A DNA stretch of 64,000 bases, taken from NCBI RefSeq assembly GCF_001864895.1, contig NZ_MJGO01000002.1, positions 154,572-218,571 of the forward strand, given 5' to 3'. This DNA is from Curtobacterium sp. MCBA15_009. Its GTDB lineage: Bacteria; Actinomycetota; Actinomycetes; Actinomycetales; Microbacteriaceae. Shown here one piece after another: positions 36,041-44,506 of this stretch. Every line of letters starts with the position of its first letter. Position 1 is the first letter of the stretch. The notes below the pieces were generated by a model. That model did no database searches. It was not told the origin of the DNA and was given only the letters and a program-made list of their open reading frames with translations. The position numbers and the translations under genes are program-made.

Positions 36041-37370
36041 GCACGACGCGCTGCGCGCCCCGGCCACGCCGGCCGCGCAGCCGACGTCCGACGCACGCCG
36101 CGCTCGCCGCGTCGACCCGTTCGTCGCACTCGGCACGGCCGTGGTGGCCCTCGGCCTGCTGCTCGGACTGCCGCCGCTCGACGCCGCCGAGCCCGACACG
36201 GCCGGCCTCGCCCTGCGGGCCGCCGCACCGTTCACCGTCCCCTGGGCCGTCCTGGCCCTCGGCCTGCTCGCCCAGTCGGCGGCGTTGCTCGCCGTCCGTC
36301 GGGCAGCGCGCAGCACGCTCGTCGTCGTCGCGGCGATCCCCGTGGTCGTCGCCGGGCTCGCGCCGGCCTCGGCGGACCTGTTCGACCTGACCGCGCTGCC
36401 GATCGCCGTCGCGGTCGTCCTGACCGCCGCCCGGGTCCCGCTCGTCCGGCTCTGGCCGGCCCTCGTCACCGCGGCCGTCCTCGTCGTCGTCGGCGAGGGA
36501 GCGCTCGCTACCAACGCGTCCGGCTCGGCCGACGGCCTGACCGGCGCGCTCGGTCAGGGCGTGCTGCAGGCCGTCGGAGCCGTCGGCCTGCCGCTGCTGG
36601 TCACCCTCGTGGTGCTGTCCCGCCGCGAGGTCCGCGTCGCCCGCACCGCCGAGGCCAGCGCAGTGAACCGTGAGCAGGACGCCCTGGTCGACGCCGCGGT
36701 GTCCCGCGAGCGGGCCGCGATGGCCCGGGAGCTCCACGACATCGCCGCGCACCACCTGTCCGGCATCGCCCTGATGGCCGCCGTCATCGACCGCCAGATC
36801 GACGCGGACCCGGAGCGTGCCCACGAGGGCGCCCGCCAGGTCCGCGAGCAGAGCACCGCCGTGCTCGAGGACCTGCGCCGCCTGGTCGGCCTGCTCCGCG
36901 ACGACGCCCCCGCCGAGCGGGCCGTCGAGACGGTCGCCGGCATCGTCGACCTGGTCGAGCGTGCCCGGTTCCGCAGCGACGTCCGGCTCGACGTCCTGCC
37001 GGGTGACCGTCCGCTGGCCGACGGCGTCGGCCCGCTCGCGCAGCTCGCCGCCTACCGCACCGTCCAGGAGGCGCTGGCCAACGCCGCCCTGCACGCCCCG
37101 TCCGCCCCGTGCACCGTCACCATCGACGACCGCGACGCGACCCGGGTGGTGATCCGGGTGGAGAACGCACCGGCCACCGTCCCGGCAGCCGGGACCTCTC
37201 CCTCGGGCGGCAACGGCCTGCGGGGGATGCGCGAGCGGGCGGACCTGGTCGGGGCGCGCCTCCAGACCGGCCCGACCGCGACCGGTGGGTGGCTGGTGGA
37301 GCTGGCGCTCGGCCGGGAGGCACCTGCCGCACCCGCGCAGACCGCCGACGGCACCGGGGTGGTCGCGTGA
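36027..37370 (+). CDS. Two-component sensor histidine kinase (HisKA_3 type)
   Basis: The 447-residue protein has an N-terminal membrane domain of about five or six helices, a dimerisation/phosphoacceptor domain with His237 in MARELHDIAAHHLSGIAL, and a C-terminal ATPase domain (VQEALANAALHAP, GGNGLRGMRERA). This is the NarL-partner type of kinase. ATG 36027 lies inside the end of the CPBP gene and has a TAGGAT box just upstream. The response regulator begins on its stop as GTGA. The signal is unknown; with a CPBP protease in the operon, envelope stress or an antimicrobial is plausible. Confidence 0.93.
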   Translation: MAPAEHDALRAPATPAAQPTSDARRARRVDPFVALGTAVVALGLLLGLPPLDAAEPDTAGLALRAAAPFTVPWAVLALGLLAQSAALLAVRRAARSTLVVVAAIPVVVAGLAPASADLFDLTALPIAVAVVLTAARVPLVRLWPALVTAAVLVVVGEGALATNASGSADGLTGALGQGVLQAVGAVGLPLLVTLVVLSRREVRVARTAEASAVNREQDALVDAAVSRERAAMARELHDIAAHHLSGIALMAAVIDRQIDADPERAHEGARQVREQSTAVLEDLRRLVGLLRDDAPAERAVETVAGIVDLVERARFRSDVRLDVLPGDRPLADGVGPLAQLAAYRTVQEALANAALHAPSAPCTVTIDDRDATRVVIRVENAPATVPAAGTSPSGGNGLRGMRERADLVGARLQTGPTATGGWLVELALGREAPAAPAQTADGTGVVA

Positions 37371-38038
37371 TCCGCGTGCTGGTCGCGGACGACCAGCCCC
37401 TGGTCCGTGCCGGGGTGTCCGCACTCCTCGGTGCGGAGCCGGACATCGAGGTCGTCGGTGTGGCCGCCGACGGTGGCGAGGCGCTCGCGCTCGCGCGCGC
37501 CACCCGCCCCGACGTCGCCTGCCTGGACATCCGGATGCCGGTGATGAACGGCATCGAGCTCGCCCGGATCTTCTGCGCGCCGGACGCCGACCCGGCGATC
37601 CCGGCGCTCATGCTGACGACGTTCGACCTGGACGACTACGTGTTCGGGGCGCTCGAGGCGGGCGCCTCCGGGTTCCTGCTCAAGGACGCCGAGCCGGACA
37701 CCATCGTCGACGCCGTGCGGCAGGTCGCCGCCGGCAACGGCACCCTCGACCAGGCCCTGACCCGGCGGGTGCTGCGGGAGTTCGTGTCGCGGCGGAGCCT
37801 GCAGCCGGTCTCCGGCGACCGGGCCGACGGGGTGCTCACCGCCCGGGAGCGCGAGGTGCTCCTGCTGCTCGCGCAGGGGATGTCGAACGAGGAGATCGCG
37901 GCCGCGCTCGTGCTCGAGGTGTCGACCGTGAAATCGCACCTGGCGCGGATGCTGCCGAAGCTCGGGGTGCGGTCGCGGCTGCAGGCCGTGGTGTGGGCGT
38001 ACCAGAACCGGATCGTGACGGTGCCGGACCAGCCGTAG
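37367..38038 (+). CDS. NarL/LuxR-family response regulator
   Basis: The 223-residue protein has a receiver domain (VLVADDQPLVRAG, phosphoacceptor Asp54 in CLDIRMP, Lys in FLLKD) and a LuxR helix-turn-helix (LTAREREVLLLLAQGMSNEEIA, shown here in part, and STVKSHLARMLPKLGV). The GTG start overlaps the kinase stop by four bases, so the pair is co-translated. It should bind promoters as a phosphorylated dimer; its own operon with the CPBP gene is the first candidate target. Confidence 0.95.
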   Translation: MIRVLVADDQPLVRAGVSALLGAEPDIEVVGVAADGGEALALARATRPDVACLDIRMPVMNGIELARIFCAPDADPAIPALMLTTFDLDDYVFGALEAGASGFLLKDAEPDTIVDAVRQVAAGNGTLDQALTRRVLREFVSRRSLQPVSGDRADGVLTAREREVLLLLAQGMSNEEIAAALVLEVSTVKSHLARMLPKLGVRSRLQAVVWAYQNRIVTVPDQP

Positions 38039-38040
38039 GG

Positions 38041-38059
38041 TCGATCGATCGATCGATCG
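38041..38059. repeat. Short TCGA tetranucleotide run
   Basis: TCGA repeats nearly five times right after the response-regulator stop. It is self-complementary and lies between convergent genes, so it may fold as a hairpin. It could vary by slippage but is outside coding sequence. Confidence 0.6.
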
Positions 38060-38069
38060 GTCGGGTCGG

Positions 38070-38591
38070 TCAGTCGGCCGCGGGCGTGGCCGTGGCCGTG
38101 GCCGTGATCGGCTCGGCGGCGCCGGGGACGACGAGCTGCCAGACGTCGTCGTCGCTGCTCCGGTGCAGGTACAGACGGAAGGTGCCGTCCTGGGCGAGCG
38201 GGTCGCCCTCGAGGTACTCGACCGGTTGCCCGCCCGTCGTGCACTGGTCCGAGGGGCTGATGACGTCGATGGTGCGGCCGGGGGAGTCACCCTTCTCGAC
38301 GCCGGTGATCCTGGCCCGTCGCACCTCGTACACCCCGCCGACCTCGACCGTGCGGTCGGTGGCGGTGACCTCGGCGTCGACCACCAGGGTCGCGAGGTCG
38401 CTGCGTTCGGCAGGTGTCCTCGCCGCGACGTAGTCGATGCAGGACCCCGACCCCACGACGTCGTCGCCCGCGCCCCTCGGGCCGTCGGCGCCGTCGCCGG
38501 CCCCGGTCGTGCCCCCGGTCGCGCACCCGGCGAGCACGCTCGCCGTGGCCGCCGCGAGGACGGCGATGGTCAGCATCTGCTTCCGCTCCAT
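38070..38591 (-). CDS. Putative lipoprotein
   Basis: The 173-residue protein starts MERKQMLTIAVLAAATASV followed by a lipobox LAGC, so it is a secreted lipid-anchored protein. After a Gly/Asp-rich linker the folded part holds two Cys (SCIDYVA, SDQCTTGG) and beta-rich sequence (EVGGVYEVRRARITGVEKGD, FRLYLH). I do not recognise the family. GATACT, nine bases before the ATG, could be a -10 box with an almost leaderless transcript. It is divergent from the TetR-like gene, sharing a 118-base gap that holds a perfect palindrome. Confidence 0.8.
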   Translation of the reverse strand: MERKQMLTIAVLAAATASVLAGCATGGTTGAGDGADGPRGAGDDVVGSGSCIDYVAARTPAERSDLATLVVDAEVTATDRTVEVGGVYEVRRARITGVEKGDSPGRTIDVISPSDQCTTGGQPVEYLEGDPLAQDGTFRLYLHRSSDDDVWQLVVPGAAEPITATATATPAAD

Positions 38592-38645
38592 CGCCTGAGT
38601 ATCGCTCACCGCGCTCCGGGCGTCCAGCGTCCCGCCGGCCAGCCA

Positions 38646-38661
38646 GGGAACGCGCGTTCCC
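38646..38661. promoter_or_regulatory. 16-bp perfect palindrome, probable operator
   Basis: GGGAACGC is directly followed by GCGTTCCC. It sits midway in the gap between the divergent lipoprotein and TetR-like genes, 48 bases before the regulator start. This is the expected place for a regulator controlling both. Confidence 0.6.
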
Positions 38662-38708
38662 GTTCTGGGGGTAGTCGACGTGCCCCGCGGGGTGGTGGAC
38701 TCGTCACC

Positions 38709-39341
38709 ATGCACAACGAACCCTCGGGCCGGGCCCACGACGACGACCTCCGGCCGAAGGTCGTCGCGGCGATGCAGCGGGCGCTCCGCTCCCGTCCGAT
38801 GCACGAGGTCACCCCCGCCGTCGTGGCCGCCGAGGCCGGGGAGTCCGTCGACGTCGTCGACCAGGCGTTCCCGAGCTGGGACGGCCTGCTGCTCGCGACC
38901 ATCGACAAGTGGAACGAGGAGCGGACCGCCCCGCTCATGCCGATCGCCGAGCAGCACGGCACCGTCCGCTTCCTGCGCGCCATCGTCACGGCCAACGTCG
39001 CCGACCCGACGCTCATGCGCTTCCTGACCGCGACGCTCAACATCGCCGCCTCGCCCGAGCACCCGCTGGCGCCGATGCTGCACGCGCGCTGGCGTCGCTT
39101 CCACGCGTTCGTGCAGCACGCGCTCGAGCGCGACGTGCTGCTCGGCCGCGAGCCGCACACGATGGACCCGGCCCGTGGCTCCGAGCAGCTGCTCGCGACC
39201 TACGAGGGCCTGCAGCTGCAGTCGATGGTGCGCCCCGACATGGACCTGCTCGAGGCCTACGACCGCGCGGTCACCCGCCTGCGCGAGGGCTGGCAGCGCG
39301 CCTACGTCCCGCCCGTGTGGGACCTGGACCTGGTGGGCTGA
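38709..39341 (+). CDS. TetR-like transcriptional regulator
   Basis: The 210-residue protein has a TetR-type N-terminus (KVVAAMQRALRSRPMHEVTPAVVAAEAGESVDVVDQAF in the right place, quoted here only by its parts KVVAAMQRAL, VAAEAGESVDVV, FPSWDGLLLATI) and an all-helical C-terminal domain ending near WQRAYVPPVWDLD. The recognition helix is unusual, without the common RGTLYxYF pattern, so assignment is by overall layout. ATG 38709 follows GGGTGGTGG. It is divergent from the lipoprotein gene and probably binds the palindrome between them. Confidence 0.75.
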   Translation: MHNEPSGRAHDDDLRPKVVAAMQRALRSRPMHEVTPAVVAAEAGESVDVVDQAFPSWDGLLLATIDKWNEERTAPLMPIAEQHGTVRFLRAIVTANVADPTLMRFLTATLNIAASPEHPLAPMLHARWRRFHAFVQHALERDVLLGREPHTMDPARGSEQLLATYEGLQLQSMVRPDMDLLEAYDRAVTRLREGWQRAYVPPVWDLDLVG

Positions 39342-39488
39342 CCGACCCACCCCCACAGACCGAGGACGCCCCGTGCGTCCGAGGCGCAGACGCACTGCGT
39401 CCGCGTGCGCCGCTGCTCGATTCGGGTTCGGGTGGCGGCGCGAACACCGCACCGGTCGGAGCCGATGCCGCTCCGGTACGGTCGGCGC

Positions 39489-39887
39489 ATGACGACCGAC
39501 GACGACCTCGGGAACTGGCGCACCTGGTGCGTCGGCGGAGCCGTCGCGTCGTTCGTCGCCCTGCTCGTGCTCGGGCGGTTCGTCCCCGTCAACTGGTGGG
39601 TGCTCACCGCTTGGGTGGCCGTCGTCGCCGCGTTCACCGGCCTGCCGCCGGGCAGCGCCCGCTGGACGGACCGTCGGGTGACGGTGATCGCCCTCGCGCT
39701 GCTCGTCGTCGGTGCCGGACTCGCCCTCGGCGCACTCACCGACGACGGCGCCGGTGACGGCACCCGCACGACCGGAGCCGTCACCGGAGCCGTCCTCGTG
39801 CTGGCCGGAGCGGCGTGGGCGATCGTCGGCGCGCGGCGCCCCTCCCGCCGACAGGTGGACGCGGAGGCCGAGCACCACCGCGCGTGA
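39489..39887 (+). CDS. Small membrane protein of unknown function
   Basis: The 132-residue protein shows four hydrophobic segments (WCVGGAVASFVALLVLG, WWVLTAWVAVVAAF, VTVIALALLVVGAGLALGAL, AVTGAVLVLAGAAWAIVGA), consistent with a four-helix membrane protein, and a short charged tail. No catalytic motif is visible. ATG 39489 comes directly before the first hydrophilic residues. It lies between the TetR-like gene and a convergent CPBP gene; no role can be assigned. Confidence 0.75.
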   Translation: MTTDDDLGNWRTWCVGGAVASFVALLVLGRFVPVNWWVLTAWVAVVAAFTGLPPGSARWTDRRVTVIALALLVVGAGLALGALTDDGAGDGTRTTGAVTGAVLVLAGAAWAIVGARRPSRRQVDAEAEHHRA

Positions 39888-39959
39888 CGGACCCGCTCCG
39901 ACGCCGACGTCCACGCCGACGTCGGCTGCGCGGCCGGACGCTCCCGGTGCGGACCCGGG

Positions 39960-40682
39960 TCAGCGCGGCCACGTGGCGACGACGGCGACCGTGTTGAACA
40001 GCAAGTGCGCCAGGACCGCACCACCGAGGCGGTCGGTCATCGCGACGAGCACGCCGGTGAGCAGGCCGAGCACGAAGGTCGTCACGAACACCTGGAAGCC
40101 GGCCACCGGCGACGGCGCACCCGCGATGAGCACGTGCGTCAGCGCGAACACGAACGCCGTCAGCAGCACCGCCAGGAAGCGCGTGCGCGGCGTCAGCTCC
40201 GACGCCAGGCGGCGTTGCAGCACCCCGCGGAACACGACCTCCTCGAGCACCGGGCTGACGACGCAGACCCCGACCGCCGCCACCACGAGCGGCACGACGT
40301 CGGGCGGGCCGAGCGTCACCGGCGGCGTCAGGCCCGTCGTGCCGGAGAACAGGACCGACAGGCCCGCGTCGAGCCCACGGCACACGACGGCGACCCCGAT
40401 CGCCGCGACCGCGTCCGGCCAGCCGAGGCCGAGCCGACGGACCAGCGCCACGGGAGCCGAACGGCGGAGGACCCACCACACGCCGAGCGCGAGCGGCACC
40501 CACACCGCCAGGTCCGCGGCGAGCACCTGGACGACCGGGGACGGCAGGGCCCCGGACCGGGCGACGCCGGTCACCAGTCGCGACAGCACCACCGCCACGG
40601 CGATCGCGACGAGCACCACGCGGAGGTCGCGGGCAGCCGCGGTACCGGGGGTGGTCGTCGGCGCGTCCTGGTCGGGCTGCAT
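39960..40682 (-). CDS. CPBP-family intramembrane metalloprotease (second copy)
   Basis: The 240-residue membrane protein has about seven hydrophobic segments and the three CPBP motifs: LEEVVFRGVL, ALTHVL and HLLFNTV. Unlike the copy at 35063 it has the classical EExxxRG form. ATG 40682 gives a short cytoplasmic N-terminus before the first helix. It faces the small membrane protein gene and diverges from the acyltransferase gene. Substrate is unknown; processing or immunity roles are known in the family. Confidence 0.9.
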   Translation of the reverse strand: MQPDQDAPTTTPGTAAARDLRVVLVAIAVAVVLSRLVTGVARSGALPSPVVQVLAADLAVWVPLALGVWWVLRRSAPVALVRRLGLGWPDAVAAIGVAVVCRGLDAGLSVLFSGTTGLTPPVTLGPPDVVPLVVAAVGVCVVSPVLEEVVFRGVLQRRLASELTPRTRFLAVLLTAFVFALTHVLIAGAPSPVAGFQVFVTTFVLGLLTGVLVAMTDRLGGAVLAHLLFNTVAVVATWPR

Positions 40683-40863
40683 GTCGACACCGTACGGGAC
40701 GGGGCGGGGTCAGCCCTCGAGCTGCACTCCGGTGAGGACGTGATCACCCGTCATTTCCTGGGTAGGATCGGTGTGCGGGATCGATCAGGACCCGCACCAC
40801 ATGCGCCGACGCGGAGTGCCTGCTCACCAAGGGACGACGACGCGGTGCGCCCGGGGAGGCCCC

Positions 40864-41934
40864 ATGCCGCAGACGAGCGACGTCACGCCCCCCGACGCCT
40901 CCGTCCGAGCCGGTCGGGTGGAGTTCCTCGACGCGATCCGGGGAGTCGCCGCCGCGGCGGTCGTCCTCGAACACGCGCTCGAGGCGTGGATGCCGGAGTA
41001 CACCCGGTACGCCCTCCAGTACCTCAGCGTCGGTCGGATCGGTGTCGTCGCGTTCTTCCTCGTGAGCGGCTACGTGGTCGGGATGATGCTGTCGACCCAA
41101 GACGTCCGGGTGTTCGCGGTGCGTCGGTTCTGGCGACTCTTCCCCGTGTACTGGTTGGTCCTCGGCGTGGCGATCCTGGTGCAGCTTCCCACACACCCAG
41201 CGGCCGAACACGGCATCCTCGTGCTCGTCGCCAACCTGCTCATGGTGCAGGGGATCGTCGCGCTGCCGAGTGTCCTCGGGAGCGCGTGGACCCTCGGGCC
41301 GGAACTGCTCTACTACGTCCAGTCCGGACTGGGCAAGCACCTGGGACACCTCGACCGCACCGTCTACGCGGGCTACGCCTGGCTCGCGCTCTACGCAGCG
41401 ATGTCCGTCACCGGGTACGCGATCGGCAAGGAGCTCCCGGCCACGACGCCGTTGATGCTCTTCCTCGCGTCCTTCGGGCACAGCATCCACCTGCGCGAGC
41501 GCCGCGGGAGTCGTGTCTGGATCGGGTACGCCTGCGCGACGCTCGTCGTCGTCCCGCTCTGCAGCGCGCCGTTGATCGCATCGCAGCAGGACCCGGCCCA
41601 CGGCTACGGTCTGATCGGGTTCAACCTCTCCGTCTGGGTCGGGGTGCTCCTGTTCACGGTGTTCTCGCTGCGCAGGTCGTCCCGCTCCGTCCCGAGCATG
41701 CTCTGGCTGGGTGCGGTCAGCTACGCGCTGTACCTCCTCCACCTCCCGGTGATCGACGGCGTCCGGAGCGTCGTCCCGTCGCCGTGGGCGGGTGTCCCGG
41801 TCGCGGTGACGCTCTCCGTGACCGCCGCATGGGTCGTCCACCGTTGGTTCGAGACACCGTTCATCGAACTCGGGCGTCGCTTCTCACGGGGTCGAGGGCC
41901 CGTGCCGTCGCAGTCGGGTCGACGGCCGTCCTGA
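40864..41934 (+). CDS. Acyltransferase 3 family membrane protein
   Basis: The 356-residue protein has about ten hydrophobic segments and the family opening: RVEFLDAIRGVAAAAVVLEHAL with the key His, then YLSVGRIGVVAFFLVSGYVVG and RRFWRLFPVYWL. Such enzymes (OafA-like) transfer acetyl or similar groups to sugars at the membrane. ATG 40864 has GGGGAGG four bases upstream; the longer frame to 40771 has no such site. A TAGGAT box lies upstream at about 40763. It opens the polysaccharide locus, so it likely acylates that glycan. Confidence 0.9.
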   Translation: MPQTSDVTPPDASVRAGRVEFLDAIRGVAAAAVVLEHALEAWMPEYTRYALQYLSVGRIGVVAFFLVSGYVVGMMLSTQDVRVFAVRRFWRLFPVYWLVLGVAILVQLPTHPAAEHGILVLVANLLMVQGIVALPSVLGSAWTLGPELLYYVQSGLGKHLGHLDRTVYAGYAWLALYAAMSVTGYAIGKELPATTPLMLFLASFGHSIHLRERRGSRVWIGYACATLVVVPLCSAPLIASQQDPAHGYGLIGFNLSVWVGVLLFTVFSLRRSSRSVPSMLWLGAVSYALYLLHLPVIDGVRSVVPSPWAGVPVAVTLSVTAAWVVHRWFETPFIELGRRFSRGRGPVPSQSGRRPS

Positions 41935-42093
41935 ACGGTGGGACCAGGGTCGGCGCCCGGTCGATCGGCCTGCGAACGATGCGTCGCGGCGACGCTTGCG
42001 TGTGGCACTATTTCTATGCCGAACGCTGGGACGATCCCGGTCGACCTGTGACAGGGACTGCAGGACACGGCGACATTCGGGGAAGGGTGCCGC

Positions 42094-43533
42094 GTGGAGC
42101 TACGCGACTACATCGCGGTCTTGCGCAAGGGATGGGTCTTCATGCTCGTCCTGGCGCTGATCGGCGTCGCGGCAGCGGCGGGTTACTCGCTGCTCAAGCA
42201 ACCGGTCTACTCGGCCTCGGCGCAGGTCTTCGTCTCGACGCAGACCAGCGGGAGCGCGAGTGACCTCGCACAGGGCAACACGTTCACCCAGCAGCGGGTG
42301 TTGACCTACTCGAACCTGGTCGAGACGCCGATCGTGCTCCTCCCGGTGATCTCGAGCCTGAAGCTCGACATGACCTCGGACGAGCTGGCGGAGATCGTCA
42401 GCTCCGACGCCCCGCTGAACACCACGCTCATCTCGATCACCGTCGACGAGACCGACCCGAAGCAGGCGGCCGACATCGCGAACGCGACCTCGGAGAGCCT
42501 GACGAACGTCGTGCAGAACATCGAGGCGACGGACGCGGACGGCACCGCCACCGTCAAGCTCACCCGGGTCAAGGAAGCCCAGGTGCCGAACACCCCGGTG
42601 AGCCCGAACGTCCCCGTCAACGTCGTGCTCGGCCTCTTGGTGGGCCTGGCGCTCGGCGTCGGCGTCGCCGTCCTGCGCGAGACGCTCGACAACCGGATCC
42701 GCACCGAGTCCGACGTCGAGAAGATCAGCGAGAAGCCGGTCGTCGGCGGGATCGCCTTCGACAGCAAGGCATCCGAGCGTCCGCTCATCGTGCAGGTCGA
42801 CCCGCGCAGCCCCCGCGCCGAGTCGTTCCGCACGCTCCGGACGAACCTGCAGTTCCTCGACATCGGTACCGGGTCGCGCACCTTCGTGATGACGTCGTCG
42901 GTCGAGTCCGAGGGCAAGAGCACCACCGTCGCGAACCTCGCGATCGCGCTCGACAACGCCGGCTTCCGCGTCGTCCTCATCGACGCCGACCTGCGCCGAC
43001 CGAAGGTCGCGCAGTACATGGACATCGAGGGCGGCGTCGGTCTGACCGACGTCCTCATCGGGCGCGCGGAGATCGAGGACGTGGCGCAGCCCTGGGGCCG
43101 TGGCAACCTCGTGGTCCTGCCGGCCGGTCCGATCCCCCCGAACCCTTCCGAACTCCTCGGCTCCCGTGCCATGCAGGACCTCATCGCCGCGCTCGAGCAG
43201 CAGTTCGACTACGTGCTCTTCGACGCCCCGCCGCTGCTGCCCGTCACGGACGCCGCGATCCTGGCGAAGAAGGCCTCCGGCGCGATCGTCGCGGTGGCCT
43301 CAGGGCGCACCCACAAGGGTCAGCTCGCCGGTGCGGTCAGCGCGCTCGAGAACGTGGGTGCCCCGATCGCCGGCTTCGTGATGACGATGATGCCGACGAA
43401 GGGGCCGGGTGCCTACGGGTACGGCCGGTACGGCTACGCCTACGGGTACGGCCTGCAGGACGACGACCAGGCCGAGCCGCCGAAGCCGCCGAAGCGCGGC
43501 CGTGCCGCTGCTGCCCGCGGGGCCGTCAGGTGA
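42094..43533 (+). CDS. Wzz-like chain-length determinant fused to BY-type tyrosine kinase
   Basis: The 479-residue protein joins a polysaccharide co-polymerase part (two membrane helices near residues 15-35 and 170-195 with an outside domain) to a cytoplasmic BY-kinase: Walker A SVESEGKSTT with Lys275, Walker A' VVLIDADLRRPK, Walker B YVLFDAPPLLP. The tail YGYGRYGYAYGYG is a tyrosine cluster that autophosphorylates in this family and tunes chain length or export. GTG 42094 has AAGGG upstream. It lies before the Asp-box and initiating transferase genes. The single-chain form differs from the split CapA/CapB form of many Firmicutes. Confidence 0.95.
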   Translation: MELRDYIAVLRKGWVFMLVLALIGVAAAAGYSLLKQPVYSASAQVFVSTQTSGSASDLAQGNTFTQQRVLTYSNLVETPIVLLPVISSLKLDMTSDELAEIVSSDAPLNTTLISITVDETDPKQAADIANATSESLTNVVQNIEATDADGTATVKLTRVKEAQVPNTPVSPNVPVNVVLGLLVGLALGVGVAVLRETLDNRIRTESDVEKISEKPVVGGIAFDSKASERPLIVQVDPRSPRAESFRTLRTNLQFLDIGTGSRTFVMTSSVESEGKSTTVANLAIALDNAGFRVVLIDADLRRPKVAQYMDIEGGVGLTDVLIGRAEIEDVAQPWGRGNLVVLPAGPIPPNPSELLGSRAMQDLIAALEQQFDYVLFDAPPLLPVTDAAILAKKASGAIVAVASGRTHKGQLAGAVSALENVGAPIAGFVMTMMPTKGPGAYGYGRYGYAYGYGLQDDDQAEPPKPPKRGRAAAARGAVR

Positions 43534-43546
43534 CCGAGGTCCCCGC

Positions 43547-44506
43547 GTGAGTCGCCGCCGGGGACGCAAGGCCTCGCGTGGCACCCCCACGCGCCGCACG
43601 CTCGTCTGGATCGCCGTGCTCGTCGTCGTGCTCGTCGTGGTCGACGTCGTCCTCGTCGCCCTCGCGCTGTCCCGTACGGAGCCCTCCTCCAACGGCACCC
43701 CCGGTCCCGTCCCGACCTTCTCCAGCGTTCCGCGTCCGCCGTCGAGCGAGCCCGCCCGACCGACCTCGTCGGCTGGACCGTCCACCTCCGCCACGGCTGA
43801 CCCGGCCGCCTCGGTGGTGCCCGTCCGCCGTCTGCTGTCGGCCTCGACCGGCCGCGATGCGTGGCGCGCCTGGTCAGGGGCGTGCGGCGGCGCAGACGGA
43901 GTCCTGGAACACACCGAGGACGGTGGTGCTTCCTGGACGAGGGTCGACCTCGGGGACGTGCGGGGTGCCGTGCTGGCGCTCCGGGCCGACGAGGCCGGCG
44001 TCTCGGTCGTCATCGGTTCGGGCCCGACGTGCGCGACAGTGGTGCGGACGTCGACCGACGGCGGCACGACGTGGCGCGAGGGCGTGGTGGGGTCTGCCGG
44101 CATCGTCGTCGGTCCGGACGGGGTCGTCCTGTCGTCGGGCACCGTCGCCGAGCCCTGCGCGGAGCCCGTCGAGGCAGCCGAAGCCGACCTGACCATCGCC
44201 GTCGTGTGCGAGGACGGGCTGGTGTCGCGATCGGGGTCGTCCCCTTGGGCCTCGTTGCCGGTCCGTGGCGTCCGGTCGCTCGCGGCCGAGGGCGCCGTCT
44301 TCACGGTCGCGCGGAGCGGGGCGACGGGCTGCGACGGCGTGCAGCTCGCCTCGCTGCCCTCGGACGGAACGGTCCTGACCGCGGTCGGTTGCGCCACTGG
44401 TGCGGACGCGAGCGGCGCCGTCGCGCTCGCTCGCGTGGGGACGGCCGTCTGGCTGTGGGCAGGCGACGACGTCCTGGTCTCCGACGACGGCGGCGCCACG
44501 TGGTGA
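43547..44506 (+). CDS. Membrane-anchored Asp-box (BNR-like) repeat protein
   Basis: The 319-residue protein has an Arg-rich N-terminus, one membrane helix (LVWIAVLVVVLVVVDVVLVA), a Pro/Ser/Thr-rich linker of about 45 residues and an outside domain with three Asp-box signatures: HTEDGGASW, TSTDGGTTW and SDDGGATW. Asp-boxes mark beta-propellers such as sialidases and photosystem assembly factors, but there is no catalytic set here and the domain is small, with few blades. The stop falls right after the last Asp-box and overlaps the next start (GTGA). It may bind or sense the glycan; that is inference from context. Confidence 0.75.
   Translation: MSRRRGRKASRGTPTRRTLVWIAVLVVVLVVVDVVLVALALSRTEPSSNGTPGPVPTFSSVPRPPSSEPARPTSSAGPSTSATADPAASVVPVRRLLSASTGRDAWRAWSGACGGADGVLEHTEDGGASWTRVDLGDVRGAVLALRADEAGVSVVIGSGPTCATVVRTSTDGGTTWREGVVGSAGIVVGPDGVVLSSGTVAEPCAEPVEAAEADLTIAVVCEDGLVSRSGSSPWASLPVRGVRSLAAEGAVFTVARSGATGCDGVQLASLPSDGTVLTAVGCATGADASGAVALARVGTAVWLWAGDDVLVSDDGGATW

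Noticed and set aside
35895-37424. Reverse-strand open frame opposite the histidine kinase
   Set aside because: No domain; low-complexity GD/RG runs; the kinase and regulator on the forward strand have all motifs.
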